A DNA stretch of 64,000 nucleotides, taken from assembly GCA_022579005.1 (NCBI GenBank), contig MU401466.1, positions 62,001 to 126,000 on the forward strand, read 5' to 3'. Source of the stretch: Poronia punctata. Taxonomy: Eukaryota; Ascomycota; Sordariomycetes; Xylariales; Xylariaceae. This document shows positions 26,187 to 36,700 of the stretch, one piece after another (the first letter of the stretch is position 1; each line of letters opens with the position of its first letter). Position numbers and translations under genes: made by a program. The notes under the pieces were generated by a model. It had not been told where the DNA came from and did not search any database. It worked only from the letters and a program-made list of their open reading frames with translations.

Positions 26187-27399
26187 ATGGCGGGCCTAGC
26201 GACAATCCCACATCCCTCGGGCTCACAAGCCTTGCTCTACTACAACACCCAAGAGAGCACTCTTGCCATGGCCATCCGCGATGCGGTGCCCATAGGAGGA
26301 GACGACGAAGAAGTCAGCGACAGGGTGGCGGCGTCTTACGAGAACACCGACGCCAATGCCCAGGGGGTGGTGAACAACCCCACGTCTCTGGTCGCCATGT
26401 ACTTGGACGCCTCGGACACATCCCTGGTAAGTTGGGATCCCTTTTCTAGCCTCGATAGCAGTTCACTGGAGTTGAACGAATTACAAGGTGGGAATCTACG
26501 GTGTAATTAAAGAGGTTACATCGAGGAAATGCAACTGTCAGGAGTCTTGCCTAGGCCAACTCGACACCACGGCCGACTACGGCCGTCTATGTATCCTCAG
26601 TCCTGCCTTCAAGCCTCTAGGCGATGACACGCAAAAGGTAGAGGCGACATATGGCAGACTCACGGGGATCCAAGTCCCTGGGACCAAGAATGCCGGATGG
26701 CTCTACTATCGAAGGTAACATACTTTTTCTTTTTCTTTTTCCCCCCTAGATTGTCTACTTTAAGCCTTGTTATATATACTAACTTGGAACTAAATCTAGC
26801 ACCGAGGATTCAAGCTTCATCTACAAAATCAACATCGACAACCCCAAGGAAATCACCAAGCTAAAAGAAGCCGGAAACCCCGGAACCTCGACCTTTCTAG
26901 CATCTCATTACGACGCTACAAATTCCGTCCCGTACGTGATTTACCAGAAGGCGGGCGATGACGAAGAGAAGAAGATTTACGAGTTCAAAGACACGAAAAA
27001 GAGTTCCGGTAAAAACTCTTTTTTCCCTGCTTCCTTTCCCCTCTTACACTTCCAAATCCCCCAATCTTTACTAACCGGCGAATTATCGCAGTCGTCGACA
27101 TCGGCATATCAAACGCCCATTTCCCCTGCGGAATGGCCGCCGTACGAGTCGAGTCCCAAAAGCAGAGCTACCTGTACTACGCCGCCAAAAAGGGGAGTTC
27201 GTACCATCTATGGCGCGTGGTGAAAGATGGCGATTCCTGGGGCCTTCCTTCCAAGATCGATACGGATGGCGATTTGTCCGAAACTACGCAGATCACTGCT
27301 ACTGCCCTGACGGCCAAGTCGAAGAATTATGTTGTCTTCACTACGGATGAGGGGACTGTTGAGACTGTGCAGGATGATTGGGAGACGAGTAAATCGTGA
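26187..27399 (+). CDS. Beta-propeller, lectin-like protein (327 aa)
   Basis: Exons 26187-26426, 26488-26714, 26800-27008 and 27092-27399, total 327 aa, all phases consistent. No signal peptide: it starts MAGLATIPHPSGSQALLYYN. Several segments recur with a strand-turn-strand look ending in aromatic pairs: LLYYNTQESTLAMAI, VAMYLDASDTSLVGIYG, GWLYYRRSTEDSSFIYKI, PYVIYQKAGDDEEKKIYEF, SYLYYAAKKGSSYHLWRV, NYVVFTTDEGTVETV. Six such units and a length near 310 aa resemble the six-bladed fucose-binding lectins of the AAL/FleA type, which also lack signal peptides. This is a resemblance of pattern, not a confirmed family match; sugar-binding residues were not identified. Its divergent position next to the giant proteins suggests a shared role. 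Confidence 0.62.
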
Positions 27400-27482
27400 A
27401 TGTGGGGAGAGGAGAGGAGAGGGGGGGGGGGTGTGATTGTGGTTGTGTGTAGATATCTAGGTACCTACTTAGTAGTTAATGG

Positions 27483-27530
27483 CTGTCTGTCTGTCTGTCT
27501 GTCTAGGGTTAGGGTTAGGGTTAGGGTTAG
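27483..27530. repeat. CTGT microsatellite abutting an interstitial TTAGGG telomere-type tract
   Basis: Five CTGT units (27483-27503) run directly into about four and a half TTAGGG units (27504-27530), roughly 105 nt after a stop codon. TTAGGG is the telomere repeat of most filamentous ascomycetes, so this is a short interstitial telomeric sequence far from any visible chromosome end. Confidence 0.9.
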
Positions 27531-28383
27531 TGGGATAATTAGAGTTTGAAGAAAAGAAAAAGGTTTATTAAGTTAGGTACATAATCTATCTACCTCTAAA
27601 CTAAATGATACCATCAGAATCCCTTCACTTGACGATAAAGAGATAGAAAGTAACCTGGAAAAGTATACTCTTTTCTTTTGTTTCTTTAGATTATCGCATC
27701 CCCTAATACGCCTCACGTAGGGACCCCTACTCCTCTCCCTTATGTACATACTTATATACCTTGCAAAGCGTATTACTTTCCACCGTCCCTTTTCCGTCCT
27801 GTCACATCTAATTCGATGATGTTTAAACTATAGGTACTTACTTAGCCAGCATGTGAAAGATGATAAAGTACTTTTTTTTTCTTTCCTCGACGTATAAGGT
27901 CTTTGCCATCAATCAGCCCGTCTCTACCTTACCTAAGGTAGGTTACCTACCTACCTAACTTACCCAAGTAATGTCCATAAGTTCTTTTATATGATGCCGG
28001 ACAACTTACCGACTTATTCGTAGTTAGTAGTTAGTAGTTAGTAGAAACCTATATGGACAACAGAGGACGGACTAGACTAGGTTAGACTACATCGCAGTTG
28101 AAATTGAAAAATACCCAAGGTACACATGTAATCTCTCAACTTGGCAAGTATTTCTCAGTGATAAGACAAACCTATACAGATACATACCTACCTATACAAT
28201 AACATGAGTTCAGTTTCGAAACACCTATTATTTCTACGACTAGAGAGAGACTGGATCTTGGACTCTCATACCAAAAGTCCCTGTGTTGTTATTGTCAAGG
28301 TCGACAAAGCTGACGATCAACGGTTATCATCTGACCGCGACCCCAAGCATAAAAGCGATAGCTGATCCTACCTTGCGTGGGGT

Positions 28384-28408
28384 GGGATGGGATGGGATGG
28401 GATGGGAT
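28384..28408. repeat. GGGAT pentanucleotide array
   Basis: Four to five perfect GGGAT units in the space between two cluster genes; G-rich on the plus strand. Confidence 0.85.
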
Positions 28409-28806
28409 GACACATAACGGGTCATGGCCTACCATTGGAAAAACAACCCTTGTCGGTTTCATATGCATTGCTGACTGCCTTTCCTGTAGTATATGTAGCA
28501 CACCCCGGTAGGGTGTACGTATAAAGACATGTTCAGCTTGCATGGTGCTGGTAGGGATGGGCATATGGATATTGATGACATGGGAAGGAGATACATAGGT
28601 AGTTTGAAGAAGACGTATTAGTGGTAGACGGTAGAAAGGGGGGATAGATAGTAACAGGTCCGAGTCCGCTGTCTAGATTTAGGCATTGGTATAGTTTCAA
28701 GATCCCATCATGAAAGGTCATCACTCGATACATAGATGAGTTTGCTTCTGCATCGAAAAGATAAGAGTAAAAGTTGACGGAAAAAGCTAATTCGGAACTC
28801 ATCAAC

Positions 28807-31800
28807 ATGGCAAGACGAAAACCACTTTTGAAAAGTGCATTCGTCGACCATCAGAATCGCATCACATCCCGTCGCCATCTGGTCATACGTCATGAACGAC
28901 GTCTGATCGCACTAGCGAAAGGCGACGGCAATGGCGATGACAGTGGAAGCGACACCGACAGGGAAATACTTCCCGAGCTAGACCCGGGACAGGAACAATT
29001 AAAGTCATACTTTAAACCTGCTCTTCCGGCAGGAGATTACTCCATCAACGTCGAGCAGACGGTGGAACGGACCAGCAGCGACTATTTGAAATTCAAGAGT
29101 ACGCATGGCTTTTCCGTTATTGCGCCGCAGGTTTCACTTCCTGTCGGGTCTGTGTATTCGGTATATCCCCCTCAGGGCCACAGCGATACCGTCGACATTC
29201 TCCCTCACGTGGTCTTGAATGATCCCCATCTCCCCTGGGAAAGGACAGCTGCGAAGGAGGAGCTGCCGGATGACTCGCGCAATAAAGTCCCCTGGCTTGC
29301 TCTCCTGGTTTTCACGCAGGATGAGCTGCGCGTGTCTGATTCTGTCCTTGCCGATACGTTTGGTGGCAAGGGACAGAGTGATACAACGCTGGCTATACAC
29401 TCTAGCATCGCCGAGGTCAAGTCCGGTTCGCAAGCTGGCGTTCTCGCCTCGCCATTGGGAGACTTGGGACTTGCGGATGACACCAATCTCGACGTTGTCT
29501 GCATAGAACCCAAGTTATTCACCGCTTTGGTGACCAAATACCAAGATGGCACGGCCACGCCTTCCGAAGGACAAATGAACCCGGATATTTCCAGGTATAG
29601 GTTTTTATCGCATGTGCGGAACATCAACATGACGGGCATGGCGGGAATCGAGACACAAGAAGACGGCCTATTCAGCATCGTCGTCTCCCACCGCGTGGGC
29701 CCGCTCCACACAACACAGCCAACTACAATGGTGGCACATCTCGTATCGATCGAGGGTGTCGAGTCCATGTCGTTGCCCCTCACTGCGGAACATGTGGTTC
29801 TGTGTTCGTTGCATAGCTGGACTTACAATTCGTTACCAGCCACCTCGCTGACACCTTTCGACCTTTTCACCCATGTCGGCAAGACACTAGACGTATTACG
29901 TGCCCCAGATAGTGTAATCAACAAGCTGGGGGATGACGACATATCGAAGCGCATCGCAAGTCGTCTACGCGACGGGTACACAATGACCAAGTACCGGATG
30001 CGCACAGGTGAAGTAACGGCAGCGATTACTAGAGGACCGTTCACGCCAACTACGGTGCCCCATCCCGTGAGCGACGACTGGAAAGGGATTTCCAACTCGG
30101 GCGACAACTTCCAGATCCTAGACCGGGAGCTGGGAATCATGGATATCTCCTATTCCGTAGCTTGGAACCTTGGAAAGGCCATGGCCATAGCAGACCAGAA
30201 CTTCTCGGCCGCCCTAGGTCGCCTACGGTCCGTCATTTTCGACAAGACGATGGAGAAAGCCAAGGTCCAACTGCTGAAAAAGAACCGCGGGTTCATGACC
30301 CGGAAGGCTCTTCTTTCCACCTTACTAAAATTGCCAGAGAGCATGGCCGGGTTGCATATCAAGGCTCACAGCAGTACACCATATCACTTGCGACATCGTC
30401 CGTCGAGGTGGCTGCGACGGTCTTTCAAGCCCATCGACCTATCTCTGCGCAGCCACACAGTTAGGTACACATTCAGTCAGCACATTGGCGGCGTAGCAAG
30501 TAAGCTTTCCAAGAGCCTCCAAGGTAGGGGCCGCAAAGGAACAGCCTTCTACGACGGCCACAACACGCCCCTGTCGGGCGACTGGGCTATTGTCCTGGAC
30601 TGGGTGCTAGATCGCATGTATCTGATCGACATGCCCGCTCACGTGCTTATTCCGGATGCCTCATTCTTACCAGAAGAGAGTCTGCGCTTCTTCCATATCG
30701 ATGCGAATTGGCGTGACGCTTTCCTCGACGGAGCACTAAGTGTGGCCAACTACGCCGGGAGCGATATAGTCCGTTCCCACATCAAACTGCAGATAGTCGA
30801 GTTCTTAAAGACCGATCGTCAATACCTGGATTACCCGGCCCAGATACCTACCTACGGCTTCCTCCTCCGCTCGAAGCTCGTCAAGTTGTTCCCAGATCTC
30901 AAAGTAACGGCAGACAGGCCCAAGGACGACCCCCGTGCACCGATTCTCCGCCTGGAAAACATTGACGAGGAAGTTATGCTGTGCTTGTTCGATCGGGTGC
31001 CCAGTCAAGGTGGTTTTGATCTTCTCACCTTCACGCAGCCGCCTCATCAACAGTGTTTCTCTGCCGCCGCCTCTCTCGGCCTCGACCATTTCGAAACAGT
31101 GTACAAGCGTATCCACGAAGATGGATCCGAGGTAGACGAAAATCGTAGTGAGCCTTTAGGGAATAAAACATGGAAGCCCGGTGACGCAAATCCCGTCTTT
31201 ATATGGGGCGATGAACCGGAAATACGCACGCTGCTCTTCCCAGCTTGGGCCGAAGACGTTTTTCGTGAGGTCAAAAGTGGCATGAAGAAGCTGGGGTACA
31301 AGTTTGACGACGAGGTCCCCAGCGCTGCCTTGAGCGCGTATCAACTCAACTCGTCCATCTACCACATGCCCATCAGCCTCCCTAGCGGGTCTGGGTTCTC
31401 GGCTGAGATGGACGATAGCCCCCAAACTCTCAAGCTGTTGGGAGTAGATGGCTGGGACGTGAAACCAAAGCTCGAGGTCGAGGATATCGAGACAGTTAGG
31501 AATCTGCCAGATACCGAAACGCCTCACGATCTCAAGACAAGGCTGACGCCCATGCCGAGTACCCTACCGTTGCCACAACCCCATTTCCGTCGCGCGCGGT
31601 ATAGGGCAGACCTAAAGACGGAGGTGAGCCAACCAGAGCTGTTGGAGCCCCCGACAAGCGCGGCGGCCAGAAGGCCCGACCCTGCACAAGGTGGTATAGC
31701 GACCGTGCCCGAGGTGACCTTCTCAGTACACTCGTGGGGTAAAGAAATCGGGACGGGAGTGCCGATGGGGAACGGTGTGCCACAGGACTTGGTGTTTGGG

Positions 31801-32184
31801 GTACAGTGCACTGCAGACAAACGGTCGTCGTATAAGCTGAAGCAGCTGCGTATAACGGCTGCGCTCGGCGACACGTCCAAGGCGCCGAGCAAATATTACC
31901 TCACGGCCAATTATCGCGGGCCGGGGGCAACCATGCTGGGTAACCTGCGGCTGTGCCCGCGCGTCACGTTTGGCGACGACGGCACTTCGCTCAATGTCCT
32001 GCTCGTGCCACGTAGCCGTACAGGCAAGGTACCAGTCGAGAACGTAAGCGACATGAGCTTCGTATTGCCCATGGTCGAGATCAACGGCTACAAGAAGGAC
32101 GTCGATGTCACGTTGACCTATTCTGCTGTGTGGGATAGTCAGCATAAGGAGGGGTCGTTCAAGATCAGTTTGGTCCGGGCATGA
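28807..32184 (+). CDS. Uncharacterised intronless 1125-aa protein of the DUF6603-linked cluster
   Basis: Single open frame of 1125 aa. The start is the ATG at 28807 (MARRKPLLKS), because the frame upstream contains no other ATG. The N-terminus is strongly basic, followed by an acidic patch (GDGNGDDSGSDTD). Conserved-looking landmarks are LPHVVLNDPHLPWER at 132-146 and VPWLALLVFTQDEL at 161-174, then HLVSIEGVESM and LCSLHSWTYNSLP near 320-350. No signal peptide, membrane helix or enzyme motif was recognised. Residues about 960-1000 are a Pro-rich linker, and the last ~130 residues look like a separate beta-rich domain. Its size and position suggest it works with the 1367-aa and 2292-aa proteins. 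Function unknown. Confidence 0.8.
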   Translation: MARRKPLLKSAFVDHQNRITSRRHLVIRHERRLIALAKGDGNGDDSGSDTDREILPELDPGQEQLKSYFKPALPAGDYSINVEQTVERTSSDYLKFKSTHGFSVIAPQVSLPVGSVYSVYPPQGHSDTVDILPHVVLNDPHLPWERTAAKEELPDDSRNKVPWLALLVFTQDELRVSDSVLADTFGGKGQSDTTLAIHSSIAEVKSGSQAGVLASPLGDLGLADDTNLDVVCIEPKLFTALVTKYQDGTATPSEGQMNPDISRYRFLSHVRNINMTGMAGIETQEDGLFSIVVSHRVGPLHTTQPTTMVAHLVSIEGVESMSLPLTAEHVVLCSLHSWTYNSLPATSLTPFDLFTHVGKTLDVLRAPDSVINKLGDDDISKRIASRLRDGYTMTKYRMRTGEVTAAITRGPFTPTTVPHPVSDDWKGISNSGDNFQILDRELGIMDISYSVAWNLGKAMAIADQNFSAALGRLRSVIFDKTMEKAKVQLLKKNRGFMTRKALLSTLLKLPESMAGLHIKAHSSTPYHLRHRPSRWLRRSFKPIDLSLRSHTVRYTFSQHIGGVASKLSKSLQGRGRKGTAFYDGHNTPLSGDWAIVLDWVLDRMYLIDMPAHVLIPDASFLPEESLRFFHIDANWRDAFLDGALSVANYAGSDIVRSHIKLQIVEFLKTDRQYLDYPAQIPTYGFLLRSKLVKLFPDLKVTADRPKDDPRAPILRLENIDEEVMLCLFDRVPSQGGFDLLTFTQPPHQQCFSAAASLGLDHFETVYKRIHEDGSEVDENRSEPLGNKTWKPGDANPVFIWGDEPEIRTLLFPAWAEDVFREVKSGMKKLGYKFDDEVPSAALSAYQLNSSIYHMPISLPSGSGFSAEMDDSPQTLKLLGVDGWDVKPKLEVEDIETVRNLPDTETPHDLKTRLTPMPSTLPLPQPHFRRARYRADLKTEVSQPELLEPPTSAAARRPDPAQGGIATVPEVTFSVHSWGKEIGTGVPMGNGVPQDLVFGVQCTADKRSSYKLKQLRITAALGDTSKAPSKYYLTANYRGPGATMLGNLRLCPRVTFGDDGTSLNVLLVPRSRTGKVPVENVSDMSFVLPMVEINGYKKDVDVTLTYSAVWDSQHKEGSFKISLVRA

Positions 32185-33700
32185 GTTGAGCCACCATTCA
32201 GAAGCCAGACATTCGGGTTGGGGTTGAGGTTGGGGTCGGTAGGTTACAGGTAAGAGTACGAATAGAGAGGTATCCACTACGACGCAGAGGCAACTTTGCA
32301 CCCTAGGTGTACATGCATACAATGTGCCTCTCTAGGTTAGGTAGTTAATTTCCTACTATAGGCTCATAATCTACTATCGTGATCAACTTCTTTGAGGATA
32401 GATACGAATTCGCAACATTCCAGACTATAGGTACTTTCAAATTTTGTATTTCAAAAGGCGACGGATTAATACAACCGTCCATACTCTAAATAGCCGGCCT
32501 AAATCATAAGTTTCAAATGTAGAGACATCTTGATTTACACACTTACGTGTAGCATGGTGCTTACGTACGTTAACAGAATCGGCAAGTGTCTACCCTGTAG
32601 GTACTTCTCGGCGTCACGTTATCCTCCCCAGCCCTATCCCAATTGCATTCAGTCAATACTACCTTACCCAGTACCCACTCGCCGATATCTTTGTCTAGAC
32701 TCTAGCATTGTCCACCGGCGACCATGGGCATGGACGTTCCACCCTTCGTATCTTCGTAATTCGGCCGTCTGGGCGGGGTCGTCGTTTCTGTATCTGCCGT
32801 CGTGTTGGAGTTCCATGCGTGAGATCACGAACCTAGACCGCCGTGAGTCCGTGACCAATCCCGTCAACAATATGGCCTGTTCACAACGGCCCTTGTCACA
32901 TCCGTCGCAACGTGTGTGGAAATCCTGGCGACTATCGACGTCTGGACTCTGCAGGTAGATTTTAACCACAATAAGTCAGTCTACACGTCCATGTAGATGC
33001 ACTTTTTGCACTTTCGCATCCGAGTTCAGCGCGGAATTGTCATCATGGATCACATCGTACCATGGCAGCTGAAAAGATCCCCGCCCCGGTTACCATTGGT
33101 CTGATAACGGGTGAATACACCGAATCACACCCTTGGGCCTTGGGTCGGTAGGGATAAGTTGTGCTCAATAGCAGCGCAGCTGCATGGTTTCATCCTACCC
33201 AGGCTACTACATGCGGGGGTTTATGCCCTACTCGCTATCTCTCTATCGGCGAATCTCCCTCGCCGATGACCATCCGGTATCTGCGAGTATCTGAAATTCG
33301 CCATGCAATCGGTGTCGCTCTAGGCCAACCGTATGTCTGCAAAGACGTTTCCGTTTTGGCGCGAATACGGTTTACCACTGCTACGCATATTAGTTATGAC
33401 GTCCAAAACGGATAGTCCAAGTATACCTATGTTTCCGCATAGGCATTATCTCTTGTGGGTTGCGGCATCCAAAGCGGTGCGGTGGGAACGGCTACCCTTC
33501 AATGCCCCTTACCGACGTGAAGCCCTTGGGACATCCAGGTACCCAGCTCAGGCTTGTAGATGATGAACGACATGACTGGTTTAGTCGATTAGGTTGGAAC
33601 AATAGCCTGGCAATATCATGTCGTCAGGAAAAGTATCCTGTGAAGCTCAACAAGACAATTAGTCCAAGACCACCGCTATTCCAGCCCCAGCCTCAGCATA
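32185..33700. other. Intergenic region between two cluster genes
   Basis: 1.5 kb upstream of the 2292-aa gene. Several open frames of 80-140 codons occur (for example 32530-32958), but their translations look random and lack conserved motifs. A GGGTTGAGGTTGGGGTCGG tract lies at 32218-32239. Confidence 0.5.
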
Positions 33701-36700
33701 ATGGGATCCCCATACGAGGTTCACAATTTCCATCTGAACATCGGCCTAGGTGACGGCTCGATTCATCTTTTTGTCGACACATCGCAGAAGACGAAGCCAT
33801 GGTTTCGAGGCACCATCAAGCGGGCTATTCTCCTTGACGGAGGTAATGGGGGGAGCGAATCCGTCGATTGTATCCTACGCGTGTTTAAATGGATCAATAG
33901 GCGTTATGACTTGCCAGATGGCGACAAGAAGCTGATGCTTGACGCCGTAATCATCACGCATTGGGATCAGGATCACTACAAGACGATGGTCCAACTAGTC
34001 CGCAGATGCATGGCCGGCGACCCGCAGCGTGTGTCCTTTGCGCGCTATGACGGCAGTGGTAATCCCATGACCTATCTTTACGTCCCTCAATGGACTAATG
34101 GCACGAAGAAAGAAATTATAAAAAAGAAGGTGGTGATAGGAGAGAAGTTTACAGGCCCGGACAAGTATTTGTTGTCTAAAGTCGGCGGGGACGGAAAGGT
34201 GTACATGAAGGTGAGCCCAGCAGGTGAGGGCGCCGAGGCCGATGACGCGACACGAGACCTCTACCCCGAGGTTTTTGTCTTGGTCGAAGGAACCGAAAAT
34301 ATACTCGGTCGTAACTTTCTGAGCACCGACCCGTTACCGACAGGGTATGTGCTCGTCCTCTAGCCTTTGTTACCCCCCTGAACCCTGAGACAATGTAGCC
34401 AGGACTGAACGACTAATGCCAAACGTGGCAGTAACTGGCAGAAGGACATTGATAGCCCCGAGAAACTCGTAAACACGATACCGCCAACACCCAATGGGGC
34501 GCCGGGTATCTACTGTGTAGCTGTGAATGGCCTGGTTCTGGGACAAGACAAGAGTATTGCCAAAAAGGACGACCTCGGCACTATTCTTACCCAGTTACCT
34601 GAGGGGCGAAAGGGTGGGATGGTTGGGATCGTCGACAACCCCTCGTCAACGACATCGAAAGGTGCCCCGAAGAATATTATATCCAGTGAGTCGGTCTCGT
34701 TTCAAAAACTCCAGCCCGGGCGTATTTTTCGTATTCTCTTGAAGAGGTCTACGACGAGCCGTGGGTATCTTACGCTGACTCTGTCGACCAAAAGTCTGTT
34801 GTATGGTAATATGGAAGAAGGGAAGCGGTGTGCGTATATCGCATTATTTCGCGGGAGACGCCATCTGGAACCTGGAGTTATTGATAACGGAATGGGTTAA
34901 TAAAAGCGCAGCCAACAAGGTGGCTGCTATGAAGATAAGCCACCATGGAAGCGCGGGATCAACCCCTCTCAACATGGTAGACAAGTTCAGCCCAAAGAGC
35001 ATGGTAGTTTCAAGTGCCACAATCCATGGCCATCCAAGTGAGTGCCTACCTACTTTCACTGAGTCGTCCGTCACTCTGAGCTAATGTCAAGGTAGGATGG
35101 GAACTTCTCATGTACTTGGATGCCTGGATGCGGGCTGGTACTGATAGGCCCGACCCTGACACCAGCAGATTACGCTGTCTCTCGGTTACCAACTACCCGC
35201 GGTATCTGATTAAGAATAAGGATGAAAATACGAACCTGTGGCGCTATCCATACTACCATGAGAGTTTCCAAATGAGTTGGTCGGCCCCAGAGACATTCGA
35301 TAAGGCTAGGAAGCCCGAGGATGACGATGACGAGGCTTGCCTCGCTTACGTTGAGAGGGTGGAGGAATACTATTCAGCGATAAAGACATTCCGCAAAAAG
35401 CAGGGGCTGCTTCCCCTGATTTCTCCTTACGAGGACTTCACCAAGACGTTCGCGTACATTGACGATAAAGACCAGCGAAAGCTACAGCGCCCAGAGCGAT
35501 GGGAATGGATTGCAAAATCAATGCAAAACCGTCTCGAGCATGTGGTCGACTTCTCTATAGGAGTTATTAATAGGTCGGGTGCCTACGTCGGGGCCAACAA
35601 CCTCCCGGGTCAAGTCCGATATGGTATGGAGTTTGTGCACATACGGTCCGTCGACGACGATAGGAGCGACGGTGACCGTTTCCTGTCCGTTCATGGCTCT
35701 CCAGAGGTCGATTTGTATCCGGCCAAACGTGTACAAAGCCTGAATCTAGCTGCCGGAAGAAATGTCACGCGATCGGACACCTCTCTGGATGTTCAGCCAA
35801 AGAAGATCAAGCTAGCACCAGGCGGCGTTGTAGATGACACGAATCAACCAGGTACTAGCGGAGCAGGCGGTAGCGGTAGCGGAACAGGAGGAAGTGGATC
35901 GGTTATCCAAAAGTTCAACAGTCTAGAAGCAGATGCGCAACGGCCAATGACAGAAGCCGGAGAACCGCTCTTCTACCAGGCACCAGGCAGTGAACAAGAG
36001 CCCGAGACTCAAACTAGTACAGTCCGCAGTGCTGTACTTACAGAGGTTAGGGAAACGGCCGATGACGAGACTTATATAGTGTACAGTTCCGACTCGGGCG
36101 TTGCAACTGCACTCAAAGATGGGCCTCTCAATGACTTTGTTACATCACTTCGAAACGGCCAACTTGTTCTCGGCGGGAAACCCAATGCAAGTACCGATGT
36201 GCAATTGCTCTCGTCGGATGAATGGCAGACCTGGCTGGCAGGTTGTTTGGGAAGTGCAACAACTGTGGCGGCAAGGGGAGACTCGGATGGAAACATCGTG
36301 TCTATCACCGTCGCTTTTACTATGGCTGACGCTGACAAGAAAGACGTTACCCTGAGGTTTACAACGTCCAAGGATGAGCTAGCCGTGGCCTTCGACGTCG
36401 ACCCCGACACAGTTTCCAAACATGTCACAGCACCTGGACTGGTGGAAGAAGCGAGCATGATGGTTTTGGCCCTGACCAGCGCATCGAATAATACCCTTCG
36501 GACCACAGCTGCAGATCTCCTTGAGATGGCAGGGCACGATAAGCTTGCCAAACTAGACTTTGCCAAGAAGACAAAAGTACAGCTCGATGTGACTCGCCGA
36601 AAATCAAAGCGTAATGGACTGTGGATCCTGCCATGGCAACAGTACAGAACCGTGGCGAGGCTCATGTTTGAGATGACCGACTGTGATGAAATCAGTAGGC

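Larger units (their letters stand above)
27400..28806. other. Intergenic region with simple repeats
   Basis: About 1.4 kb between two same-strand cluster genes. It contains a G-run after the stop (27420-27431), CTGT and TTAGGG repeats (27483-27530), ACCTACCT words (27925-27960) and a GGGAT pentamer array (about 28378-28408). No gene seen. Confidence 0.55.
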
